NCBI GenBank assembly: GCA_023433755.1
Contig: JAEYUA010000021.1
Coordinates: 1 to 43,710, forward strand
Length of the DNA stretch: 43,710 nucleotides
Direction: 5' to 3'
From: Bacteroidota bacterium
GTDB taxonomy: Bacteria > Bacteroidota > Bacteroidia > Chitinophagales > Chitinophagaceae
In this document: positions 8,590 to 16,067 of the stretch, in pieces
Numbering within the stretch: position 1 is the stretch's first letter
Layout: every line of letters starts with the position of its first letter
The notes under the pieces: generated by a model
What the model was told of the DNA's origin: nothing
The model's input: the letters and a program-made list of their open reading frames with translations, nothing else
The model's database searches: none
Made by a program: the position numbers and the translations under genes

Positions 8590-9543
8590 ATGAAACCCAA
8601 AGAATCGTTCTGGAAAAAAATTGGATTGCATGACTGGCTCCTGAAAAAAGAACAGGAACCGGGGCTGCAACAGCCGGCCGTACTTACTCCCAATGATGTG
8701 TACCATTATATCCTGGAGAAATTCAGCCAGAGCATCAGTGAGCTTTCATTTGCAGAACGCGTGGTGTTTTACCATGAATATATTATAGCCTTTAATGCGG
8801 CCGACTACAAAGATTTCATGGATAATAAAAAAGGGATCTTTGGTTTGATTGTACAGGAAACGGTGAAACAGTTCTATGGCCTGCTCAAAGAACAAAGAAG
8901 CAAAGGGTTGACTGTTGAACCTTCCGCCAGCAAATGGGTGTTCCGCTTTGTTAGCCACCCGGATTATGCCCGGGGCGACAAGGGGTTCATCGGTAAGTTG
9001 TTACCCGGCAATATTTCGGGGGGCAATGAAAATCTCAGGGTCACCTTTATTCCAAGGCAGACCGGCATCGCGCAGACCTTTGACATCAATCCTGATATCC
9101 TGCAGGGTTTTACTTTTTACAGTGAAGGCTACTATGAAGTTCCCTACGAGGCCAGTCTAACTTATGACGAAGCCAGGGCGAAACAGTTCACCAATGCCAT
9201 CAGGGCCAGGTTTGAATCCATTGTTCCTGAAAAAGAATTCGCCGGGCGCAAGATAGAATACATGATGCGTGATGAAGAGATCACCGTGAGTGGCAAGGAA
9301 GAGACCAAAGAATCCATGAACATTTTCCGCATTCCAAGTGAATGGGTCAACACCCCTCATCTCCGGATCAGGTATGATAAAAATGACCAGAAGTTTTACC
9401 TGGCTTCTTTCGGGGAAAAAACCCTCGTGAATGAAAGGGAAGTGCAGCGCAGTGAAACCGGCAGTCCGCAGTGGACCGAACTACCGCTCAACAGCCGCGT
9501 GATGCTGAATGGAATTGTAGGACTGAATATTTTTAAATCCTGA
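8590..9543 (+). CDS. FhaA-like protein with a degenerate FHA-like C-terminus
   Basis: 317 residues, no membrane segment, so cytoplasmic. The N-terminal two thirds is a mixed domain of no family I can name with certainty (SELSFAERVVFYHEYI, then TVEPSASKWVFRFVSHPDY). The last 70 residues look like an FHA beta sandwich (HLRIRYDKNDQKFYL, MLNGIVGLNIFKS) but lack the GR and SxxH residues that bind phosphothreonine. First gene of the operon, the same place fhaA holds in actinobacteria, where FhaA is a kinase partner in wall synthesis. Homology to FhaA is unproven; position and general build are the evidence. A possible microprotein starts 3 bp downstream. Confidence 0.65.
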   Translation: MKPKESFWKKIGLHDWLLKKEQEPGLQQPAVLTPNDVYHYILEKFSQSISELSFAERVVFYHEYIIAFNAADYKDFMDNKKGIFGLIVQETVKQFYGLLKEQRSKGLTVEPSASKWVFRFVSHPDYARGDKGFIGKLLPGNISGGNENLRVTFIPRQTGIAQTFDINPDILQGFTFYSEGYYEVPYEASLTYDEARAKQFTNAIRARFESIVPEKEFAGRKIEYMMRDEEITVSGKEETKESMNIFRIPSEWVNTPHLRIRYDKNDQKFYLASFGEKTLVNEREVQRSETGSPQWTELPLNSRVMLNGIVGLNIFKS

Positions 9544-9546
9544 TAC

Positions 9547-9636
9547 ATGGTCATTTCCATTGTTCTTTTTGTGGTTTGCATCCTGATGCTCATCGTTCAT
9601 TTCAGGGAAATAAAATCTACGCATGGCAAAAGCTGA
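9547..9636 (+). CDS. Possible 29-residue single-pass membrane microprotein
   Basis: An ATG 3 bp after the FHA-like gene opens a 29-codon frame. Nearly all of the first 17 residues are hydrophobic (MVISIVLFVVCILMLIV), followed by a short basic tail (HFREIKSTHGKS). It overlaps the start of the PP2C gene by 14 bp in another frame, an arrangement that often marks translational coupling. If real, it would be a small subunit or modulator of the membrane kinase, phosphatase or synthase. It may instead be a chance frame in a 79-bp gap. Confidence 0.45.
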   Translation: MVISIVLFVVCILMLIVHFREIKSTHGKS

Positions 9637-11023
9637 TCAATTTTATGGCGCCACCGACATGGGCAGGCAACGCAGCAACAATGAAGATGAATTCATTGTA
9701 AAAGACCTTGGCAATGGTAAGATACTGGCCTGCGTGATTGACGGAGTGGGTGGTTATGAAGGAGGAGAGGTAGCCGCGGCCATTGCCAAACAAACCATCC
9801 TCGACCAGTTCAGGGAACCCGCCGCCGATCTCGTTCTTAAACTGAAGACCTGCTTTGTTGAGGCCAACAGGAAAATTTATGAGGACCGGCTCAATCACCC
9901 TGAACGTGACAGCATGGCCTGTGTGCTTACGCTGGTGCATGCAGACCTGGAACATAACCAGCTTCATTTCGCTCATGTGGGTGATACAAGGTTATATCTC
10001 TATCGCGATCATTCACTGGTAAAACTTTCACACGATCATTCCTTCGTAGGCTTCCTTGAAGACAATAAAAAAATTTCGGAAGAGGAGGCCATGAGCCATC
10101 CCAACCGCAACGAGATCAATAAAGCTTTGGGTTATGATCCAAATATGGCTGGCGTTGCAGATTATATTGAAACAGGCAGCTCACCCTTTTTGCCCGGCGA
10201 TGTTTTGCTTTTATGCAGCGATGGCTTAACTGACCTGGTTGACCAGAAAGGTATGATCGCCATACTCGACGCGAAGGCTGGTCTAGCCGACAAAACCAAG
10301 ATGCTGATTAATGCAGCCAATGAAGCAGGCGGCAAGGATAATATTACGGTGGTACTGGTTGCCAACAATAATAAAGCAGCCAAACAAAAAGCAACCAGGC
10401 CCGTACTGGTAAAAAAAAACGAACAACCCGCCATCCCGGTTGAACCGGTGAAGCCCGAAGCACCCCCAGCTAAAGTGCGCAAAAAATCTTCCGGTTTCAC
10501 CTGGTTCCTGCTGTTGCTGGTACTGATTCTTGCTGCTGCTGTATATTTTTTGTGGCGTGAGAACCAGTCACAAAAGCCAGGACCTGTAAACGAACAAAAG
10601 ACGATCCAGCGAAACGCGGCAGAACAAAGGCTGCTCGATAGCCTGGAGGTTTCAGCCTTCCTTTACCTTGACTCCAGTTATGGCAACAGGATATTGATCA
10701 GCGACACTATCAGCATCCAGCAGGATTCAATCTATATCAATGGCAATGGCATCACCCTGCAAGCCGGCAGTGATTACAATGGCATATTATTCCAGGCCAA
10801 GCCTGGTTGTAATTATATACTGCTGGAGAATATGGTAATTGAAAATTTCGACATTGGCCTCTCTGCGCAAAGCCATGTGCTCAAACTAAAAAATGTAAGA
10901 TTTGTGAACTGCCGCATCCCGGTGCAGTACAATCTTGCCCTCCCGGCAGACCGTGCACTAAGCGGTTCACTGGTTGACAGTGTATTATTCAGGCCGGATT
11001 CCATTTCAAAAAACAGCAGATGA
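9623..11023 (+). CDS. Transmembrane PP2C Ser/Thr phosphatase, PstP-like
   Basis: 466 residues. The N-terminal about 245 residues are a full PP2C domain with metal-binding motifs in order: the NNED motif (19-22), DGVGG (40-44), HVGDTRLY, CSDGLTDLV and GGKDNITVV. A Pro/Lys-rich linker and one membrane segment at about 291-311 (WFLLLLVLILAAAVYFLW) follow. The C-terminal about 150 residues are outside and read as a short beta-helix-like fold (repeats such as NGNGITLQAG, VLKLKNVRFVNC). Actinobacterial PstP has the same cytoplasmic PP2C plus membrane anchor and removes phosphate from PknA/PknB and their targets. The last 4 bp overlap the next gene's ATG (ATGA), so translation is coupled. Confidence 0.92.
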   Translation: MAKADQFYGATDMGRQRSNNEDEFIVKDLGNGKILACVIDGVGGYEGGEVAAAIAKQTILDQFREPAADLVLKLKTCFVEANRKIYEDRLNHPERDSMACVLTLVHADLEHNQLHFAHVGDTRLYLYRDHSLVKLSHDHSFVGFLEDNKKISEEEAMSHPNRNEINKALGYDPNMAGVADYIETGSSPFLPGDVLLLCSDGLTDLVDQKGMIAILDAKAGLADKTKMLINAANEAGGKDNITVVLVANNNKAAKQKATRPVLVKKNEQPAIPVEPVKPEAPPAKVRKKSSGFTWFLLLLVLILAAAVYFLWRENQSQKPGPVNEQKTIQRNAAEQRLLDSLEVSAFLYLDSSYGNRILISDTISIQQDSIYINGNGITLQAGSDYNGILFQAKPGCNYILLENMVIENFDIGLSAQSHVLKLKNVRFVNCRIPVQYNLALPADRALSGSLVDSVLFRPDSISKNSR

Positions 11024-14000
11024 ATTTTTTCAGGCAGCGTAATATCGAAAGGGTATTTTTTTTATTGATCACAGGTGTACTTGCCTTCCTGTTCATCCGT
11101 CTTTTCGAAGTATTGAAGAAAGATTTTGAAGACGTGCCGCAAAGGCTGGCCAATGGCACCATGGTGAATCTTAATGGCGGCCAGCTTGACCAGCGCATCA
11201 AACAATTACTTGAAAAAGAATTTTACCTGGAAGACCCGCGCGACATAGCGTTGGCTTATAAAACTGTTGCACAGGGCATGTCAGTGGAAGCTGAAATGGA
11301 CAATACAGGCGAACTCAATAAAAAAAGATTTTTCCTGACCACGCAGCAGGCTTTTAATGAAGGAGGTGAATCCTATAAAGACAGGGCAGTACTGGCCAGG
11401 CAACTGATTGGCTTCAGCGGTGATGATTCATCACGCTTTGCGCAGGAACTCAGGTCGCCGCCAGCGCTTCAGCCTGCCATCAACCTGCAGATGGGAGCCC
11501 AAAGCATCAAGGGAAAAATTGTTGATGCCGAAGGGAATAATGGTGCAGGCATCCTGGTGAGACTGCAATTGCTGTTACCCGACAGTGTAAAAAATATTGA
11601 ACTCACAGATGCTGTGATCCGGGAAGAAAATACAGCGGCAGTGAAAAAAACCTTCATCGTTGATGGCAGCAACCGCGAACTGCAATCCCTGAGGGCTTAT
11701 GTAAGAACCGGCAGTAATGGAGAATATTCTTTTGATGGGTTACCGGAGCACCAGGCCTTTGAAGTATTACCACTGAAACCGCATTTCCAGTTTGGTCCTT
11801 CAAAAGGTGTTGAATCGCTGAAAAAAACGACTACTCTGAATTTCAAGGCAGCACCTCATACCATCCGTTTGTTTTCGAACAGGGATTTCAATAACCTGAA
11901 AAAAGAAGGAGCGCTCATAGTAAGAACACCGGATGAAGTGATCCGCTGGTATGGCATCATTGCCATTGGTTTTTTTGCTGCCTTCCTTCTCCTGCATATT
12001 TTCCTGACGGTTGCCTTCCCGAGAGCTGACCAGTTGATACTGCCGGTACTCATGCTGCTGACAGGAATTTCCTTCCTTACTTTATTAAGCCTGCAGGATC
12101 CATTGCGTGACCGTTTCCTTGCACGCAGCACGTTTGGCTATTTTATAGGAGGCATCTTGCTGATGGCTTTTATTTCACTCTTCAACCTCCGCCGCTTCAC
12201 TACCGACTCAGGTCTTTTCCGCCTCTTTGCTTTCAGGAATCATCCCACAGCCTCCAATGGATGGCCCTGGGCAGCGGCAGCATCGATACTGCTGGTGCTT
12301 ACCATATTTTTTGGCAGCGGCCCGGAAGGAAGCGGGGTAAAAGTGAACCTGTTTGGTTTCCAACCCAGTGAGATCGTGAAGTTTTTACTGCTGGTTTTTC
12401 TTGCCGGCTTTTTCACTGCCAATGAAAAATTTATTTCGGAATATGTACGCTGGCAGAAACGCTGGTCTTTCTTTTCATTCGCGCTGCTGTCCATCATCGC
12501 ATCCATTTTACTATTTCTTGTACTGGGTGACCTGGGTCCAGCGATGGTGGTTTGCTTTACTTTTATTGTGCTGTTCTCCTTTTCAAGAGGTGATTTTATT
12601 TTGGCTGCAGGCGCGGCACTCATTTATGTGCTGGCGATCTGGATCCTGGGAAATATTCTGCTGGCTTCAGCCCTGATCGCCATTCTCCTGGTGATTGCAT
12701 CCTTCATTAATAAAAAAGGCATGAGTGAATCTGCCATCATGGTGGTGGTGGTGATGGCTGGTTTTTTATTGCTGGACCAGGTGCCTTTCATCGAAGATGT
12801 TTTCCCGGGACCTGTGCAAAGGCTGGTTGACAGGAAATCGATCTGGATGGATCCATGGAATAATGAAGTATTTGGTGGTGATCATATTGCCAACAGCATC
12901 TGGGCCATGGCTAGCGGTGGCATAGAAGGACAGGGCATCGGTGAAGGTTTTGCCAAGACCATTCCCGAAGCGCATACCGATATGATCCTTCCTTCCATGG
13001 GTGAAGAGTTTGGGCTGATGGGTATTCTTTCTGTTTTTGTTCTTTTCATTATTTACCTGCACCGCGCCATCGTCATCGGCAGGCAAACAGGTACGCCCTT
13101 CCTGTTTTATCTCTGCGCGGGAATTGGTGTGAGCACCTTCATACAGTTTTTGCTCATCGCGGGAGGATCCATCGGGGCATTACCGCTTTCCGGCGTATCA
13201 CTTCCTTTCATGAGTTATGGAGGATCCTCTCTTATTATGAACATGGTGGCAGCGGGCTTTTTATTATCAGCCTCCAATGCGCAGGGGACTGCTGTGCAGA
13301 TGAAATTCATTTCAAAACAGCAGGACCGTAACCTGGTGCCTGCACTGGTAGCCTCATTTGCGGGAATCATTTTATTAGGTGTAACGGTAACGCAATATCT
13401 TTTTCAAAATAAAAAATGGGTAGTGCAGCCTGCACTGGTAGCGGAAAGAAGCGGCGCGAGAATGTTCAGTTACAATCCTCGCATTGCCATCCTCATGAAC
13501 AGGCTTGGAGCCGGCAACCTGGTTGACCGTGAAGGAAGACTCCTTGCTACGAGCAAACCTGAATTGCTGCAAAAAAATATGGACAGCCTTGGTAGTGCAG
13601 GGGCTGATGTAGTGGAACTGCAAAAAATGGCACGCAGGAGGCTTGACCGCTATTATCCTTTTGAAGAGCAGATGTTTTTCTGGACGGGAGATATGAATAC
13701 GGGCATCTTCATGGGAGGCACTAATGGATATTTCGCGGAATATGAACATGTCGCTGAACTGAGAGGATTCCCTGCACCACTCACTCATTTTACCGTACAT
13801 GCCAGCCGCTTCCGTGAAAACAGGTTCCTGCCGCAGCGGGAACGGGAAATGACAGTGGCGAAAAGAGATTTTTCAGCCATATCACCCTTACTGCTGGCGG
13901 GATTGAACAGCATGGAAGTGGAAGCGTTCAAACAAAGAAACAGGGATGTGCAAATGACCATCGATGCTGCGTTGCAGACAGAGATACAGCGTTCCTTTAA

Positions 14001-15081
14001 TTTTCTTGATACACTGAGCAGGGCCCGCATTTCAGTAGTGATCATGGAAGACAGCACAGGAGATGTGCTGGCATCCGCCGCATGGCCCCTGCCAACACTT
14101 GATGAACCGGAAAAATTATTGCTTACCACCGCTGAAGAAAACCAATTGCCTTACTGGATCACCAACCGGGACCTGGGTTTTACCCATGCCACACAGCCAG
14201 GATCTGCTGCCAAGCTGCTTACATCAGCAGCCGCTTTCAATAAGCTGGGAATGGCAGCCGCCAATAAAAACATACGTGTACGAAAAGAAGACCTGGTGCG
14301 TACCAGGGGTGAAGAACCTGATGAAGCAGGCAATATCAATATCCAGCGGGCAATCGTTCGCTCCAACAATCCTTTCTTCATCAGGTTGGCCAATGAAGAA
14401 AGGCTGCAGGAAGAAATGGCTACCCTTTACATGCAGACCGGCATGTTCCTGCGTGGAGTGGGTGGCTATTATTTTAATGGTGATCATGAAAATCTTGCAC
14501 AACAGGATAAATGGAGGGAGTTCTGGAGAGGAACTGAATTCAAAAGCCTGGAGCGCTATAATCCAAATGACATCCGGAAGACTAGGGCAACCGGAGTATC
14601 CGGCATGGCCTGGGGACAGGGTGAATTAATTGCCACGCCAGCATCCATGGCCAGGATGGCCAGCGCTATTGCCAATAAAGGTGTGATGAGAGAAAACAGG
14701 TATGTGATGAAGGTGAGTGATTCACTGCTTCCATTGCAGGAAGGGATTGCCATCATTAATGAACCGGCGGCAGCGCAATTGCTGACCACTTACATGCGTT
14801 CACAAAGTGAGACCAAGGTGAACAGGCTGCACATGTATGTGGCAGGAAAAACCGGAACGCCGGAGCGGATGGTGAAAGGCAGGCGCATCAACGATGGCTG
14901 GTATGTATTTTTTGCGCCTAAGGCATCAGGCAGTGGGCATATAGTTGTATGTGTACGTGTTGAAAATACCAGGGGATCCAGCGTGGCAGTGAACCTGGCA
15001 GGCACGCATGTGATTCCTGTGCTGCTAAAGCATGGTTATATCACAGGTTTTGAAAAAACGGGTCAGAACAGCGGACGCTGA
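11020..15081 (+). CDS. RodA/FtsW glycosyltransferase fused to a class B penicillin-binding transpeptidase
   Basis: 1353 residues forming a one-chain peptidoglycan synthase. Residues about 11-28 are a membrane anchor; about 30-300 are an external domain with a carboxypeptidase-regulatory-like piece (GKIVDAEGNNGAGI). From about 306 to 800 lies a multi-pass SEDS domain with DLGPAMVV, the GIEGQGIGEG loop, PEAHTDMI and the signature LPFMSYGGSS near 731. From about 900 to 1345 is a transpeptidase with all three active-site motifs: SAAK (Ser1062, Lys1065), SNN (1115-1117) and KTG (1277-1279). Normally RodA/FtsW and its PBP are separate proteins. It overlaps the phosphatase gene by 4 bp, and an FHA gene follows after 34 bp, pointing to control by phosphorylation. 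Confidence 0.93.
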   Translation: MNFFRQRNIERVFFLLITGVLAFLFIRLFEVLKKDFEDVPQRLANGTMVNLNGGQLDQRIKQLLEKEFYLEDPRDIALAYKTVAQGMSVEAEMDNTGELNKKRFFLTTQQAFNEGGESYKDRAVLARQLIGFSGDDSSRFAQELRSPPALQPAINLQMGAQSIKGKIVDAEGNNGAGILVRLQLLLPDSVKNIELTDAVIREENTAAVKKTFIVDGSNRELQSLRAYVRTGSNGEYSFDGLPEHQAFEVLPLKPHFQFGPSKGVESLKKTTTLNFKAAPHTIRLFSNRDFNNLKKEGALIVRTPDEVIRWYGIIAIGFFAAFLLLHIFLTVAFPRADQLILPVLMLLTGISFLTLLSLQDPLRDRFLARSTFGYFIGGILLMAFISLFNLRRFTTDSGLFRLFAFRNHPTASNGWPWAAAASILLVLTIFFGSGPEGSGVKVNLFGFQPSEIVKFLLLVFLAGFFTANEKFISEYVRWQKRWSFFSFALLSIIASILLFLVLGDLGPAMVVCFTFIVLFSFSRGDFILAAGAALIYVLAIWILGNILLASALIAILLVIASFINKKGMSESAIMVVVVMAGFLLLDQVPFIEDVFPGPVQRLVDRKSIWMDPWNNEVFGGDHIANSIWAMASGGIEGQGIGEGFAKTIPEAHTDMILPSMGEEFGLMGILSVFVLFIIYLHRAIVIGRQTGTPFLFYLCAGIGVSTFIQFLLIAGGSIGALPLSGVSLPFMSYGGSSLIMNMVAAGFLLSASNAQGTAVQMKFISKQQDRNLVPALVASFAGIILLGVTVTQYLFQNKKWVVQPALVAERSGARMFSYNPRIAILMNRLGAGNLVDREGRLLATSKPELLQKNMDSLGSAGADVVELQKMARRRLDRYYPFEEQMFFWTGDMNTGIFMGGTNGYFAEYEHVAELRGFPAPLTHFTVHASRFRENRFLPQREREMTVAKRDFSAISPLLLAGLNSMEVEAFKQRNRDVQMTIDAALQTEIQRSFNFLDTLSRARISVVIMEDSTGDVLASAAWPLPTLDEPEKLLLTTAEENQLPYWITNRDLGFTHATQPGSAAKLLTSAAAFNKLGMAAANKNIRVRKEDLVRTRGEEPDEAGNINIQRAIVRSNNPFFIRLANEERLQEEMATLYMQTGMFLRGVGGYYFNGDHENLAQQDKWREFWRGTEFKSLERYNPNDIRKTRATGVSGMAWGQGELIATPASMARMASAIANKGVMRENRYVMKVSDSLLPLQEGIAIINEPAAAQLLTTYMRSQSETKVNRLHMYVAGKTGTPERMVKGRRINDGWYVFFAPKASGSGHIVVCVRVENTRGSSVAVNLAGTHVIPVLLKHGYITGFEKTGQNSGR

Positions 15082-15115
15082 TGAACCATATTATTCTTAA
15101 TTATCAAAGCATTTT

Positions 15116-15904
15116 ATGTTTGATTTTTTGAAATCTAAAAACAATCCTCCTGATATCAAATCAGCAAGACAACAGTTGCTGCAGTTCATTAAAGAACAGT
15201 TGCAAAGATGGGAAGGGGAAGGCAGCCTGATAAAGGGTATGCAGTTATTCATTGCCGCAGGCCATGACCGGCAGTTATACGAAGCGATTGTTTACCATCA
15301 TGAAGAAAACCTGTTCAGGGAGGAAGTGCAAAAGATCGCAGATGATTACGCGATCGGTCTCCCCGGTGAATGGACTCTTGAAACTCTTTTTACAGAACAA
15401 CTGCCCACTGAAGCTGTTAAGCATAAAGAACTGCCGGTGGCCCTTCATATTATCACCAATAAAAAGCCTACCATTAACCAGGTAAGCAATGCGAGAATAC
15501 TGGTGCTGAGCGGCGAAGCTGAACAAAAAGAATATAAAATAAGCGCTTTAAGTGGAAAGGTTTGTATTGGAAGGGAAAAGGAAACGCAGACCTCTGAAGG
15601 CTTTTACCGCCAGAACCATATTGCATTTCCCGGCAACAGCAGTGATCCTGCCAATAAATACATCAGCCGCCAGCATGCGCATATTGAATGGAACGCCGAA
15701 GCAGGCTGTTTTTTTCTTTTTGCTGATGAAGGCGGACTGCCTCCAAGGAATAAAGTGAAAGTAAAGACCGGCAAAGGAGAGCTGATCAAACTGCAGGCCC
15801 TGCAGATCGGGCATCCTCTTGGAGAGAATGACCAGATCATTTTGGGTGAGCTGGCGTTGTTGCAGTTTAATTATGAAGGAGAAAGCGTGAGGCGTGAGGC
15901 GTGA
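15116..15904 (+). CDS. FHA-domain protein
   Basis: 262 residues, cytoplasmic. The N-terminal about 125 residues are helical and of unknown family (ARQQLLQFIKEQLQRWEG). The C-terminal half is an FHA domain with the phosphothreonine-binding residues kept: IGRE, then ISRQHAHIEW about 40 residues later. The loop between them is long (HIAFPGNSSDPANKY). It lies between the synthase and the kinase, where an FHA adaptor could bind autophosphorylated kinase or the phosphorylated synthase. The last six codons and the stop come from a heptamer repeat array, so the C-terminus (SVRREA) is repeat-derived. Confidence 0.85.
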   Translation: MFDFLKSKNNPPDIKSARQQLLQFIKEQLQRWEGEGSLIKGMQLFIAAGHDRQLYEAIVYHHEENLFREEVQKIADDYAIGLPGEWTLETLFTEQLPTEAVKHKELPVALHIITNKKPTINQVSNARILVLSGEAEQKEYKISALSGKVCIGREKETQTSEGFYRQNHIAFPGNSSDPANKYISRQHAHIEWNAEAGCFFLFADEGGLPPRNKVKVKTGKGELIKLQALQIGHPLGENDQIILGELALLQFNYEGESVRREA

Positions 15905-15934
15905 GACGTGAGACGTGAAGTATGAAGCGTGAGA
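15886..15934. repeat. Heptamer tandem array, CGTGAGA type, overlapping a stop codon
   Basis: Seven 7-bp units: CGTGAGG twice, CGTGAGA twice, CGTGAAG, TATGAAG, CGTGAGA. The FHA gene's stop codon lies inside (15902-15904). An inverted partner array lies 61 bp downstream. Confidence 0.85.
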
Positions 15935-15995
15935 AAAAACATCCAGTTATATATGAATTGATAATATTTATGATTATTCGAATTAAAGTATGCTG

Positions 15996-16037
15996 CTCAC
16001 GTCTCACGATTCACGATTCACGATTCACGATTCACCC
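15996..16037. repeat. Heptamer tandem array, TTCACGA type, inverted partner
   Basis: Six 7-bp units: CTCACGT, CTCACGA, TTCACGA three times, TTCACCC. It is roughly the reverse complement of the array at 15886-15934, so the FHA-kinase spacer could fold into a long imperfect hairpin about 30 nt before the kinase start. Confidence 0.85.
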
Positions 16038-16067
16038 CAAACCCTCAAAACCACATAAATTCGCCCA

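Noticed and set aside
15886..16037. Regular repeats that could be taken for a CRISPR array
   Set aside because: Units are 7 bp, contiguous and have no spacers; there are no cas genes.
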